A DNA stretch of 64,000 bases from Clostridium rhizosphaerae (GTDB taxonomy: Bacteria; Bacillota; Clostridia; Clostridiales; Clostridiaceae). The position numbers were made by a program, and so were the translations under genes. The stretch is taken from contig NZ_JAESWC010000009.1 in NCBI RefSeq assembly GCF_016765585.1, positions 124,001-188,000 on the forward strand, given 5' to 3'. This document shows, piece by piece, positions 26,034 through 35,160 of the stretch. How positions within the stretch are numbered: the stretch's first letter is position 1; each line of letters begins with the position of its first letter. Under the pieces are notes generated by a model that had not been told where the DNA came from, did no database searches, and saw nothing but the letters and a program-made list of their open reading frames with translations.

Positions 26034-26039
26034 GTTAGC

Positions 26040-27137
26040 ATGATTGATACAAAACTTATCATTTTGGAAGGTTTACAGGGTACCGGCAAGACCACAAATT
26101 CATTCTTTCTATTATCTCAGCTTGAACGCAACGGTATTGCTGCAAAGTGGATTCATGAAAATGCACGTCCCCATCCAACCTCCTATTTTAATGAAGCCTG
26201 CCTAAGCTATGAGGAACTAGAGCTGTTTATTAAGAATTACCCGCATACAAAAGGCATCATAGAGAAGATTGGGATGAAAAGAAGGACAACTATAGAATTG
26301 GATCTAATGGAGATTAAGTGGCATTACCTCCAGGATTTTGGTGATAAAGCCTTTGAAGAGATTAGTAGGTTTGATGTCTGGAATTTCTCTCTAGATAAGT
26401 ATGAAAAAGTGGCTTTGGAAAAGTGGGAGATTTTTGCGGAGGAGGCATCAAAGAAATCAGAGATTATTCTTCTTGACAGCAGTCTGTTTCAATTTCAGGT
26501 TTTCACCTTTCTGTTGAAAAATGCTCCTTACGAAAGGATACAAGATTTTATCCAAGAACTTTTCAATATCATTATACCTTTAAAGCCTTCGTTGATTTAT
26601 TTGTATAGAGAAAAGACTGAAGAGGCTATTGAATATTTAGAAAAGCAGCGGGGAGTGGAGTTCTTAGAATATATTTATGAAAGAGATAAGAATGAACCCT
26701 TCTATACAAATCGTCCTACTGGTGCTGATGGAATGCGTGAATTTTTAAAGCATTACGGATGCTGGGTATATAATCTTTATGTAGACTCTCAATGTAGAAA
26801 AATGAAGCTGGAGCTTTCAAAAGAGCAGTGGAGTCTATACGAAGAGGAATTGCTGCTCTTTATTGGACTTAAAAACATTAAAGCTATTAAGGCAAAGTGT
26901 TTCTGCGGTGGCACATACAAGAATGATGAGATGGATACTGTAATTAAAATAGAAGAAGGATTTTTAATAGATGGATGGGGTAATAGAAGAAAGCTTATTC
27001 CAAAGTCAGGCTCTGAGCTTTATGTATATAACTTGCCAATCACAATTAAATTTATTGACGAGGATAATTTCAAAATAGAGGGCCAGCAGATCAATGAGAG
27101 ATGGACTACAGCTGGTGCAGCTTATAAAAGAATATAA
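26040..27137 (+). CDS. P-loop kinase-like protein
   Basis: A 365-residue protein with an N-terminal P-loop (EGLQGTGKTT, ~residues 10-19) like thymidylate or small-molecule kinases. A Walker-B-like strand IILLDSS appears near residue 142, and LYREKTEEA near 190 may be a lid region with arginine. The last ~85 residues (from FCGGTYKN) form a separate beta-rich domain. I do not know the substrate. GAAAGGAGGAGTTAGC precedes the ATG. Its codon use and length differ from the small cassette genes to its left. Confidence 0.7.
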   Translation: MIDTKLIILEGLQGTGKTTNSFFLLSQLERNGIAAKWIHENARPHPTSYFNEACLSYEELELFIKNYPHTKGIIEKIGMKRRTTIELDLMEIKWHYLQDFGDKAFEEISRFDVWNFSLDKYEKVALEKWEIFAEEASKKSEIILLDSSLFQFQVFTFLLKNAPYERIQDFIQELFNIIIPLKPSLIYLYREKTEEAIEYLEKQRGVEFLEYIYERDKNEPFYTNRPTGADGMREFLKHYGCWVYNLYVDSQCRKMKLELSKEQWSLYEEELLLFIGLKNIKAIKAKCFCGGTYKNDEMDTVIKIEEGFLIDGWGNRRKLIPKSGSELYVYNLPITIKFIDEDNFKIEGQQINERWTTAGAAYKRI

Positions 27138-27167
27138 ATTATTACTTTCTATATATAAATCATATGT

Positions 27168-27209
27168 AAGACCTGTTCAGAGAAAATAGAACAGGTCTTA
27201 TTATTTTTT
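27168..27209 (+). terminator. rho-independent terminator
   Basis: AAGACCTGTTC (27168-27178) and GAACAGGTCTT (27189-27199) form a perfect stem followed by ATTATTTTTT. It separates the P-loop gene from the metal-resistance operon. Confidence 0.9.
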
Positions 27210-27228
27210 GAAAAAATCTGTTATTTTA

Positions 27229-27257
27229 TTGACATAATTATAGGCTCTGAGTATAAT
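27229..27257 (+). promoter_or_regulatory. sigma-A promoter of the cadC-cadA operon
   Basis: TTGACA (27229-27234), a 17-base spacer and TATAAT (27252-27257) give a consensus vegetative promoter. Confidence 0.85.
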
Positions 27258-27260
27258 GAA

Positions 27261-27282
27261 TATATGAACAGATATTCATATA
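27261..27282 (+). promoter_or_regulatory. ArsR/CadC-type operator palindrome
   Basis: TATATGAA (27261-27268) and TTCATATA (27275-27282) form a perfect dyad around CAGATA, just after the -10 box. This is the position and AT-rich style of SmtB/ArsR-family operators; binding by the adjacent CadC-like protein is inferred. Confidence 0.7.
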
Positions 27283-27294
27283 AAGGATGGCATT

Positions 27295-27663
27295 ATGGAA
27301 GAAAGAACGAATGTTGAAAACTGCAGCTGTACAATTATACATGAAGATGTTGTTAATAAGGTTAAGACATGTATACCACAAGAGGAAACACTTTATGACT
27401 TAGCCGACTTATTTAAAATACTTGGAGATTCAACAAGGATAAAAATATTATGTGCGCTGTTTCAAGCAGAAATGTGTGTATGTGATATAGCCGCACTACT
27501 TGGAATGACACAATCAGCAATTTCACACCAGTTAAGAGTTTTAAAACAAGCAAGACTTGTAAAGAACAGAAAAGAAGGAAAAGTAGTTTACTATTCATTG
27601 GAAGATGAACATGTTAAGAGCATTTTTGATCAAGGCCTAATTCATATAGCAGAAAAAAATTAA
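27295..27663 (+). CDS. cadC: CadC-like ArsR/SmtB metal-sensing repressor
   Basis: A 122-residue winged-helix repressor. The N-terminal CSCTIIHEDVV and the helix-3 motif EMCVCDIA supply the cysteines of the CadC (alpha3N) cadmium/lead site. SAISHQLRVLKQARLVKNRKEG is the recognition helix and wing, and DEHVKSIFDQGLIHI the C-terminal dimer helix with possible alpha5 ligands. It should release the operator just upstream when Cd, Pb or Zn is bound. It is 24 bases before cadA. Confidence 0.9.
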   Translation: MEERTNVENCSCTIIHEDVVNKVKTCIPQEETLYDLADLFKILGDSTRIKILCALFQAEMCVCDIAALLGMTQSAISHQLRVLKQARLVKNRKEGKVVYYSLEDEHVKSIFDQGLIHIAEKN

Positions 27664-27687
27664 GCTTTTATAGGGGAGGGGAAAATA

Positions 27688-30168
27688 ATGAACAAAGAAA
27701 TTAAAAAAATTAATATCAAAAATAATATTAAATTAGAACCCCATAATACTAAACATAAAAATGCAAGTCCTAAATTATCGCAAAGCAGCATAAAAAAGGA
27801 ACTAATTCTAGATGGCTTAGACTGTGCTAGCTGTGCATCTAAGATAGAAGATAAAGTTTCAAAGATAGAAGGAATTAATTCTGCTAGTATTAACTTTATG
27901 ACTAAGACTCTTACTGTTGAAATAGGTGAGCTGAATAGGACAAATGAACTAATTGCAGCAACTAAAAATATGGTTCAAAATATTGAAGCTCATGTAAAAG
28001 TGAGAGAAAAACAAACTGATAAGATTATTAAAAGAACATTAATGCTTGATGGACTTGGCTGCGCGAACTGTGCTGCTAAGATTGAAAAAGAGAGCAGCAA
28101 CCTTGCTGGCGTAAGGTCAATATCCGTGGATTTTGTATCACAAAAATTAAATTTAGAATTAGTTAATGCATCAAATCAAGATGCTATAATTGAAAAAGTT
28201 AAAGAAATTGTTAAGAGAATTGAACCTGATGTTAAGGTTATTGAGATCCAAAATAAAAATAAAGCATCAAAAGATGAAGCTCACGAGCATGAACATGAGC
28301 ACAGTCATGAGCATGGAGAGAGCAACAAAACTGAAATAATAAAATTAGCAGTTGGTGCAGCAATCTTTGCAATAGCAACTGCACTAAAGCTGCCTAACTA
28401 TTTGGAACTTATTTTGTACCTAATAAGCTATGTTATAGTAGGTGGAGAAGTAGTTTTAAGAGCACTTAAGAATATAAGCAGAGGGCAAGTTTTTGATGAA
28501 AACTTCCTTATGAGTATAGCAACTATTGGTGCATTTGCTATAGGCAGCTATCCAGAAGGTGTAGCAGTTATGCTGTTTTATCAGTTAGGAGAAATATTCC
28601 AAGGTATAGCTGTTAATCGTTCAAGAAAATCAATTTCTGCTCTTATGGATATAAGACCAGACTTTGCTAACTTAAAGGTTAATGATGAGCTTAAAAAGGT
28701 ATCTCCAGAAGAGGTTGGCATAGGTGACATTATTGTTGTAAAACCAGGAGAAAAAGTTCCTCTGGATGGTAGAGTAATAGAAGGAAATTCTATGGTAGAC
28801 ACTTCTGCTTTAACTGGTGAATCCGTTCCTAGAGAGGTGGGGACAGGGGACAGCATTTTAGGCGGAGTAATTAATAAAAATGGTCTTTTAACTATTGAAG
28901 TAGAGAAAGAGTTTGGAGATTCAACTGTTGCAAAGATACTTGATTTAGTTGAAAATGCAAGCAGCAAGAAAGCCCCAACAGAGAATTTCATAACAAAGTT
29001 TGCTAGATACTATACACCAGTGGTTGTTTTTTCAGCGGTAGCGTTAGCAGTAATTCCAACCCTTGTTATAGAAGGAGCAGTATTTTCAGATTGGCTATAT
29101 AGAGCATTAGCATTTTTAGTAGTATCTTGTCCTTGCGCTCTAGTGGTATCTATACCACTTGGTTTCTTTGGAGGCATAGGGGGTGCATCTAAAAATGGAA
29201 TACTTGTAAAGGGCGGAAACTATCTTGAAGCTTTAAATGATGTTGAAGTTGTGGTTTTTGACAAGACAGGAACTCTGACAAAAGGAGTATTTAAGGTAAC
29301 AGAAGTAAGGCCTCAAAATAGTATTTCTGAAGATGAACTTATAGCTTATGCTGCTTATGCAGAAAGCTATTCTAATCACCCAATAGCAACTTCAATACTA
29401 AAAGCCTATGGCAAAGAAATAGTTAAAGATGCTGTAGAAAATTATGAAGAAATATCAGGTCATGGAGTTAAGGTTATTTTTGAAGGCAGAGAAGTATTAG
29501 CAGGTAATTATAAACTTATGGATAAAGAAAAAATTACTTATAGCCAAGTAGAAACTATAGGTACAGTAGTTCATGTAGCTGTTGATAAAGGATATGCTGG
29601 ATATATAGTAATATCTGATGAAATTAAAGAAGACTCAGCAAAAGCAATTAAGGCTTTAAAAGCCATGGGTGTTAAGAAAACAGTAATGCTTACAGGAGAT
29701 AATAAGACTGTTGGTACTAAAGTTGCCGATAAGTTAGGACTAGATGAAGTATACGCAGAGCTTTTACCGGACCAAAAGGTTGAAAAAGTAGAATTATTGT
29801 TTAAAGAAAAATCACCAAAAGGTAAGATAGTATTTGTTGGAGATGGAATTAATGATGCTCCTGTTCTTGCTAGAGCAGATATAGGTATTGCAATGGGCGG
29901 AGTTGGTTCCGATGCTGCAATAGAAGCAGCGGATGTAGTTATCATGACAGATGAACCTTCGAAAATTGCCTCAGCTATAAAAGTAGCAAAGAGAACAAGA
30001 ACTATAGTAATGCAAAATATTATTTTTGCTTTAGGTATTAAAGCTATCTTATTAGTTCTAGTAGCTTTAGGACTAGGTACTATGTGGGAAGCAGTATTTG
30101 GTGATGTAGGAGTAACAGTGCTTGCGGTGTTAAATTCTATGAGAGCTATGAAAACAAAAAATATATAG
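27688..30168 (+). CDS. cadA: heavy-metal P1B-type ATPase (Cd/Zn/Pb exporter)
   Basis: An 826-residue metal exporter. Two N-terminal HMA domains carry CASC and CANC metal-binding pairs (about residues 48-51 and 121-124), followed by a His-rich stretch HEHEHEHSHEHG (~residue 196). TGES (~375), the transmembrane CPC in SCPCALV (~481), DKTGTLT (phosphorylated Asp, ~525), the NHPIA motif (~564) and GDGINDAP (~728) are intact. CPC with HMA domains and a CadC neighbour points to Cd2+/Zn2+/Pb2+ rather than Cu+. GGGGAGGGGAAAATA precedes the ATG. Confidence 0.95.
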   Translation: MNKEIKKINIKNNIKLEPHNTKHKNASPKLSQSSIKKELILDGLDCASCASKIEDKVSKIEGINSASINFMTKTLTVEIGELNRTNELIAATKNMVQNIEAHVKVREKQTDKIIKRTLMLDGLGCANCAAKIEKESSNLAGVRSISVDFVSQKLNLELVNASNQDAIIEKVKEIVKRIEPDVKVIEIQNKNKASKDEAHEHEHEHSHEHGESNKTEIIKLAVGAAIFAIATALKLPNYLELILYLISYVIVGGEVVLRALKNISRGQVFDENFLMSIATIGAFAIGSYPEGVAVMLFYQLGEIFQGIAVNRSRKSISALMDIRPDFANLKVNDELKKVSPEEVGIGDIIVVKPGEKVPLDGRVIEGNSMVDTSALTGESVPREVGTGDSILGGVINKNGLLTIEVEKEFGDSTVAKILDLVENASSKKAPTENFITKFARYYTPVVVFSAVALAVIPTLVIEGAVFSDWLYRALAFLVVSCPCALVVSIPLGFFGGIGGASKNGILVKGGNYLEALNDVEVVVFDKTGTLTKGVFKVTEVRPQNSISEDELIAYAAYAESYSNHPIATSILKAYGKEIVKDAVENYEEISGHGVKVIFEGREVLAGNYKLMDKEKITYSQVETIGTVVHVAVDKGYAGYIVISDEIKEDSAKAIKALKAMGVKKTVMLTGDNKTVGTKVADKLGLDEVYAELLPDQKVEKVELLFKEKSPKGKIVFVGDGINDAPVLARADIGIAMGGVGSDAAIEAADVVIMTDEPSKIASAIKVAKRTRTIVMQNIIFALGIKAILLVLVALGLGTMWEAVFGDVGVTVLAVLNSMRAMKTKNI

Positions 30169-30176
30169 TAATTTTT

Positions 30177-30219
30177 AGTGCAGCCATTGCATTATATAAT
30201 ACAATGGCTGCACTTTTTT
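30177..30219 (+). terminator. rho-independent terminator of the cad operon
   Basis: AGTGCAGCCATTG (30177-30189) pairs perfectly with CAATGGCTGCACT (30202-30214), followed by TTTTT. Confidence 0.92.
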
Positions 30220-30293
30220 AATTGTATGCAGGAGAAATAATACATAATATAGAAATAGATAATGGAAAGGTATGGGAGAAGGGGGATTTGAAA

Positions 30294-30797
30294 ATGAGAT
30301 TATTAATACATGATTTAGATACTGAGAATTTTAAAAAATTATTTTCTAATTCATTTGATGAAACAATGATTATTTCGGATGATGGAACAATACATAATTG
30401 CATAGGCTGTTTTGGATGTTGGGTAAAGACACCCGGAGCTTGTGTAATACGTGATAAATATGGAGATATGGGAGAATATGTGTCAAAATGCACAGAGGTT
30501 ATTATAATAAGTAAATGTTATTATGGTGGATTTAGCCCATTTGTAAAGAATGTATTAGATCGAAGTATTTCTTACATACATCCTTATTTTGTAATAAGAA
30601 ATAAGGAAATGCATCATAAAAGGCGTTATGAGAATCATTTTGATTTTAAAGTGTGGTTTTATGGTGAAAATATATCAGAAAGAGAGAAGCAAACTGCCCA
30701 AAAGCTCATAAAGGCAAACTCTATTAATCTTGATTGTAATATCAGCAGTCTTACGTTTATTAAAAATATATCTGAAATGGAGGGGAAGGCACTATGA
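30294..30797 (+). CDS. flavodoxin-fold protein with Cys cluster
   Basis: A 167-residue NADPH-dependent FMN reductase-like protein. The segment IHNCIGCFGCWVKTPGACVI (~residues 31-50) is the cysteine-rich insertion typical of the iron-sulfur flavoprotein/multimeric flavodoxin group, and SKCYYGGFSPFVKNVLDR supplies the FMN-proximal loop. The usual N-terminal phosphate-binding strand is short. AAGGGGGATTTGAAA precedes the ATG. It overlaps the next gene by 4 bases (ATGA), so the two are coupled and may act as a pair. Confidence 0.78.
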   Translation: MRLLIHDLDTENFKKLFSNSFDETMIISDDGTIHNCIGCFGCWVKTPGACVIRDKYGDMGEYVSKCTEVIIISKCYYGGFSPFVKNVLDRSISYIHPYFVIRNKEMHHKRRYENHFDFKVWFYGENISEREKQTAQKLIKANSINLDCNISSLTFIKNISEMEGKAL

Positions 30798-31432
30798 AAA
30801 TAGCATTTATAAACGGAAGTCCTAAATTCAAGGAAAGTGCTTCTGGCTATATCTTAGGAGAATTGAAGGCTCTTTTAGGAAAGGATAGCAATATAATTTC
30901 TGGGCATTGTTTTAATAAACCTCAATTAAGCGTAGAAGATATGGAGAAGTTGAAAGAATGCAATGTTCTTGTTTTTGCCTTTCCTTTATATGTAGATGGA
31001 ATTCCAGCTCATTTGTTAAGATGTCTTGTTCAATTAGAAGCATTTTTTAAAACCATGAACAGAAGCGATATTATGGTATATTCTTTAACTAACAGCGGAT
31101 TTTACGAAGCTCATCAAAATGAGCTTGCACTTGAAATGATGGAGAATTGGTGTATAAAGTCAGGACTTAAATGGGGACAAGGTTTGGCGATAGGCGGAGG
31201 CGGAATGCTCCTATCCATAAAAAATGTCCCGGTTGGGCATGGACCGAGAAAGAATTTTGATATGGCACTCAACGAGCTTACAGGGAATATACTAGGCTCT
31301 ATTTCAAAAGATAATATATTTATTAATCCGAGTTTTCCAAGAATCTTATATAAACTTGGTGCCGAAATGGGATGGCGGCATTCAATCAAGGAAAATGGAT
31401 TAAAGAGAAAAGATTTGTTTATGAAAAAGTAG
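30794..31432 (+). CDS. NAD(P)H-dependent flavodoxin-fold oxidoreductase
   Basis: A 212-residue flavodoxin-fold protein: FINGSPKFKESASGYIL (~residues 5-21) is the FMN phosphate loop, VFAFPLYVDGIPAHLLR (~residues 59-75) the isoalloxazine loop. The C-terminal half (GQGLAIGGGGML) is as in clostridial NAD(P)H oxidoreductases of unknown substrate. Its ribosome site GGAGGGGAAGGC lies in the upstream gene, to which it is coupled. Confidence 0.82.
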   Translation: MKIAFINGSPKFKESASGYILGELKALLGKDSNIISGHCFNKPQLSVEDMEKLKECNVLVFAFPLYVDGIPAHLLRCLVQLEAFFKTMNRSDIMVYSLTNSGFYEAHQNELALEMMENWCIKSGLKWGQGLAIGGGGMLLSIKNVPVGHGPRKNFDMALNELTGNILGSISKDNIFINPSFPRILYKLGAEMGWRHSIKENGLKRKDLFMKK

Positions 31433-31478
31433 GCTATATATTCAAATAAAGTTTTTAGTGTTATATAGATTTTTATTA

Positions 31479-31505
31479 TAAAGATATTTATAAATAATAC
31501 GATAA
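31479..31505 (+). promoter_or_regulatory. sigma-D (flagellar) promoter
   Basis: TAAA (31479-31482), 15 bases, then TACGATAA (31498-31505) matches the sigma-D/sigma-28 consensus TAAA-N15-GCCGATAA in 10 of 12 defined positions. It stands 70 bases before the flagellin start. Confidence 0.65.
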
Positions 31506-31574
31506 CAGTAGTGGTATAATTATGGAAATAAAGAAATTTGAGGATAAAATTCAAGCTCTAGGGAGGGATTTGTT

Positions 31575-32396
31575 ATGATAATTGGACATAATGTTAATGC
31601 AATGTTTGCATATATGCAAATGTCTATTCTTCAGGGCAAAATCAGCAAATCCATGGAAAGACTATCCTCAGGCTTAAGAATAAACAGAGCAGCAGATGAT
31701 CCAGCTGGACTTGCAATTTCTGAAAGAATGAGAGGACAAATCAGAGGCTTGCAGATGGCTTCCAGAAATGCTCAAGATGGCATTTCAATGCTTCAAACTG
31801 CAGAAGGAGCGCTAAATGAAACTCATGCTATGCTGCAGAGAATGAATGAATTGGCAGTACAAGCAGCTAACGGCACTTACTCTGATCAGGATAGAGCACA
31901 AATAAATAAAGAATTTCAGCAATTAAAAGAAGAAATCACAAGAAGTGCTAATCAAACTGAGTTTAATACTAAGCCATTGTTAGGTAAAGATAATAATGAA
32001 ATCATAATACAAATAGGCGCTAATGCAAATCAGAACATGGCTATAAAATTAGAATCTATGACAGGAAGTGCATTAAGTTTAGATGATGTTGATATATCAA
32101 CACAGGAAAACGCTTCAAAAGCGATAAAGAAAGTACAGGATGCAATTGACAAGACATCTTCTTTTAGAGGAACATTAGGTGCGTATGAAAATAGATTGGA
32201 ACATGTAATATCAATAAATGATAATACTGCTGAAAATCTTGAGGCTGCAGAATCCAGAATAAGAGATGTGGATATTGCAAAGGAAATGATGGAATACGCA
32301 AAGAACAGTATTTTATATCAAGTTGCACAAGCAATGCTTGCGCAATCTAATCAACAGGCTAAAAGCGTATTGGAACTATTAAAAAGTTTGCCATAA
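31575..32396 (+). CDS. flagellin
   Basis: A 273-residue filament subunit. The N-terminal D0/D1 region is canonical (IGHNVNAMFAYMQM, then RLSSGLRINRAADDPAGLAIS), as is the C-terminal D1/D0 region (ESRIRDVDIAKEMMEYAKN, then QAMLAQSNQQAKSVLELL). The middle variable domain is almost absent, a short flagellin of the Bacillus Hag type. No other flagellar gene is nearby, so it is an isolated extra copy or a relocated flagellin gene. GGGAGGGATTTGTT precedes the ATG. Confidence 0.95.
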   Translation: MIIGHNVNAMFAYMQMSILQGKISKSMERLSSGLRINRAADDPAGLAISERMRGQIRGLQMASRNAQDGISMLQTAEGALNETHAMLQRMNELAVQAANGTYSDQDRAQINKEFQQLKEEITRSANQTEFNTKPLLGKDNNEIIIQIGANANQNMAIKLESMTGSALSLDDVDISTQENASKAIKKVQDAIDKTSSFRGTLGAYENRLEHVISINDNTAENLEAAESRIRDVDIAKEMMEYAKNSILYQVAQAMLAQSNQQAKSVLELLKSLP

Positions 32397-32498
32397 GATC
32401 AAGATTATATGTCTGAAAAAATCACTATGTTCTTTTATACAAAATAATATTGACTGTCACCTTGGGGGATAGATTATGATGATTTTGAGGTGATAAAA

Positions 32499-33389
32499 TT
32501 GTTAATTAATGAAATATGTAAAGAATGTTCACTTACAAAAAAGGCGATAGAATATTATGAAAAGCAAGGGCTTATAAGTCCTCAAATTGCTGAAAATGGT
32601 TATAGAAATTATACTGATAAAGATGTGTATTTGTTAAAGGAAATATCTATTTTAAGACGATTGGGCTTAAGTACTGCAGATATCAAAGAGATATTATCAA
32701 GCAAAAATAAATCTGCAGCCTTGTCAAAGCATAAATATTTATTAAATTTAAAAATTGAGAAAGCTTCCATGCAGCAGAAGTGCCTTGAAAATTTAATCGA
32801 GGACTATGATATAAGCAGGGAATTAAGTTATATTGAAACTAATATTAATCCCTTGTTTACAATCAAGGAGAAGCTTCTAATGTCCTTTCCCGGCAGCTAT
32901 GGAATGTATCTTTGCGTGCATTTTGGACGGTTCTTAAATGAGAAAATAGATAGTGAAGAAAAGGAAAAAGCCTATTTGAAGATCATTAGTTTTCTTGATA
33001 GTGTTGCCGATATAGATATAACTGAAGAAATGGAAAAATACTTAGAGAATTCTCTTGCTTTTATGAAAGAAGCTGATATGGATAAAATGAATAATCAGCT
33101 TTTAAGTGCGGTTGAAGATGCTCATAAATATATTGAAGATAATAAAGATTTTATAGAAGAATATATGAAAGTACGTGCATCTAGAGAATTTAAAAAAAGT
33201 GAAGCGTATAAGTTTCAGCAGCTGTTATTAGATTTTAACAAAACCAGCGGCTATTATGATATTTTTATTCCAAATTTAAAGATTTTAAGTTCATCTTATC
33301 GCGAATATTCAAGCAAACTTCATGAGGCAAACAAATTGTTTGTTGAAAGATATCCTGAAATGAAAAATCTATATAATGATAATATATAG
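32499..33389 (+). CDS. MerR-family transcriptional regulator
   Basis: A 296-residue regulator: an N-terminal MerR winged helix (CKECSLTKKAIEYYEKQGLI, then NGYRNYTDKDV, ~residues 8-46) and a long helical C-terminal region (~100-290) without an obvious ligand motif. The TTG at 32499 is preferred because GAGGTGATAAAA precedes it; a GTG at 32490 lies inside that site. It may control itself or the EamA transporter 42 bases downstream. Confidence 0.85.
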   Translation: MLINEICKECSLTKKAIEYYEKQGLISPQIAENGYRNYTDKDVYLLKEISILRRLGLSTADIKEILSSKNKSAALSKHKYLLNLKIEKASMQQKCLENLIEDYDISRELSYIETNINPLFTIKEKLLMSFPGSYGMYLCVHFGRFLNEKIDSEEKEKAYLKIISFLDSVADIDITEEMEKYLENSLAFMKEADMDKMNNQLLSAVEDAHKYIEDNKDFIEEYMKVRASREFKKSEAYKFQQLLLDFNKTSGYYDIFIPNLKILSSSYREYSSKLHEANKLFVERYPEMKNLYNDNI

Positions 33390-33431
33390 GATAAGAATAT
33401 TTTCTGATAGGTGAAACTATGAGGTAGCAGT

Positions 33432-34289
33432 ATGACAGATAAAAATAAGAGTTTAATAGAAATACACTTGGCGGTTTTTCTATTTGGGATAGCAGGTTTG
33501 TTTGGGAAGCTGCTATCTTTGTCGTCAATAATAATTGTTCTTGGAAGAGTGTGTTTTTCAAGTGTTTTTTTATTGATCTTAATAATTTATCTTAAGGAGA
33601 ATATTAAGTTAAAGCAAAGAAAACATTATTTTTATTTAGCGATAATGGGTGTAATATTAGCAGTTCATTGGTGCACTTTTTTTAAAGCAATTCAAGTATC
33701 CACAGTAGCAATAGGACTACTTACCTTCTCTACCTTTCCGGTGTTTGTAACCTTCCTTGAGCCTTACTTTTTTAAAGAAAAGCTTAAGCATATGGATATT
33801 ATGCTTGCTATAATTACATTTTTAGGAGTAATACTTGTAGTTCCAAAGTTTGAGCTTAGCAACGATTTAACAGAGGGAGCTTTATGGGGAATAATATCTG
33901 GCTTTACCTATGCAGTTTTATCAATACTTAATAGGAAGTATGTAAGGGAATATTCAAGTTCAGTAATTGCTTTTTATGAGCAATTTATAGCTGCTTTAGT
34001 ACTAAGTCCTTTTATATTTTTTTATAAGCCTCACATTAAGATCAATGACTTGATTCTGTTGTTGCTTCTTGGTGTTATTTTTACTGGAGTTTCTCATTTA
34101 ATATTTATAAATGGCTTAAAGAATGTGAAAACGCAGACAGCAGGGATCATCTCAAGCTTGGAGCCTGTATATGGAATTATATTTGCTGTTTTTTTATTGA
34201 AGGAAATTCCGACATTAAGAGAAGTAGTTGGAGGAAGTATTATTTTAGGTACTGTTTTTTATTCTACTATGAAAGTTAAAAAAGTTTAG
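33432..34289 (+). CDS. EamA/DMT-superfamily transporter
   Basis: A 285-residue inner-membrane carrier with ten hydrophobic helices in two EamA repeats (about residues 10-135 and 150-283). The first repeat ends FLGVILVVPKF, and the second carries IISSLEPVYGIIFAVFLLKEIP, the EamA signature near helix 9. These usually export amino acids or metabolites. It is probably in an operon with the MerR-type gene. Confidence 0.9.
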   Translation: MTDKNKSLIEIHLAVFLFGIAGLFGKLLSLSSIIIVLGRVCFSSVFLLILIIYLKENIKLKQRKHYFYLAIMGVILAVHWCTFFKAIQVSTVAIGLLTFSTFPVFVTFLEPYFFKEKLKHMDIMLAIITFLGVILVVPKFELSNDLTEGALWGIISGFTYAVLSILNRKYVREYSSSVIAFYEQFIAALVLSPFIFFYKPHIKINDLILLLLLGVIFTGVSHLIFINGLKNVKTQTAGIISSLEPVYGIIFAVFLLKEIPTLREVVGGSIILGTVFYSTMKVKKV

Positions 34290-34336
34290 TTGAAATTATT
34301 GATAGAAGTGTTATTAATGTAAGATGTTATAAATGA

Positions 34337-34376
34337 TAAACGGGGGTATTAACAACACCCCTGTTTATTGTTTTTT
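34337..34376 (+). terminator. rho-independent terminator between convergent genes
   Basis: AAACGGGGGT (34338-34347) pairs with ACCCCTGTTT (34357-34366), followed by ATTGTTTTTT. It ends the EamA transcript; the minus-strand ABC operon ends at the same place. Confidence 0.85.
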
Positions 34377-35160
34377 AGTCTAAATTAAGCTTTTTCTTAA
34401 AAATATAATTTGTTCCAAGGTAGAAACATGAAGACCCGGCAGCAAGAATTATTATAGAAGTCGGGAGAATTACTTTAGGAAGTACAGAAATCCCAACTTC
34501 CGTATTTGAATTGAATGCTCCGAAAATAACTAGCACAATAATCATAGCAAACTGAATAACTGTGTAAATTGCTATATAGGATATAAAAGAGCCTATAATC
34601 TTATGCTTGGAGAATAATTGTCCTAAAGCTATAGAAGTGTATATCATCAGTATATTTGTAGTCAGACTTAAAAGTAACATAACAATTCCTTCAATAAGTG
34701 CAAACATCCAATTTCCACCGAAGTCTCTATTTAAACTTGTTATAGCATCTCTTACTGCATTTAGGATATCAACAAAATCGGCTTGCGATGAAAATGCAAT
34801 AAACAAGGAAATCAAAACTGCTGCAACGCTTATAATAGTCCAAAGTACTGTAATTATGAGCTTTGAAGTAATAAGCTCATGAGTCTTAGTTGGCAGTGTG
34901 AACATTAAATATCCTTCGTCTGTGAGAAGGTTTTTATAAAACCTTACAATCATGTATATAACAGTTACAATTAAAACTGCAAAGATTGATATTACATAGC
35001 TTATCATAAGAAAGGTATTTACAATTTTAAATACTACATCCTGGCTGTTGAAGTTAAATATAAAGCGATTAACTATAGAAAGTATAAATAGTATTAAATA
35101 TAAGGGAACAAGAAGTCTGGAAGTTGCCTTTAATTCATATTTCATTAACTTATTTAGCAT
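34375..35160 (-). CDS. ABC transporter permease
   Basis: A 261-residue protein with six hydrophobic segments (about residues 16-36, 48-72, 96-124, 150-178, 190-212, 230-250), of the ABC-2 type permease class found beside YtrB-like ATPases. The substrate is unknown; YtrA-type operons respond to cell-envelope-active compounds. GGGAGGTATTCAA precedes the ATG, which overlaps the ATPase gene by 7 bases. Confidence 0.82.
   Translation of the reverse strand: MLNKLMKYELKATSRLLVPLYLILFILSIVNRFIFNFNSQDVVFKIVNTFLMISYVISIFAVLIVTVIYMIVRFYKNLLTDEGYLMFTLPTKTHELITSKLIITVLWTIISVAAVLISLFIAFSSQADFVDILNAVRDAITSLNRDFGGNWMFALIEGIVMLLLSLTTNILMIYTSIALGQLFSKHKIIGSFISYIAIYTVIQFAMIIVLVIFGAFNSNTEVGISVLPKVILPTSIIILAAGSSCFYLGTNYIFKKKLNLD

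Noticed and set aside
1-27200. An integron integrase or other tyrosine recombinase within the window
   Set aside because: No predicted protein shows the R...HxxR...Y pattern of that family; absence is stated as a limitation of the cassette-array reading.
28581-28991. Long minus-strand open frame inside the metal ATPase gene, and similar antisense frames elsewhere (for example 29571-29945, 31114-31554, 57159-57521)
   Set aside because: They lie opposite strongly conserved coding sequence, have no ribosome sites and give low-complexity Ser/Leu/Pro-rich products; they are shadows of the real genes.
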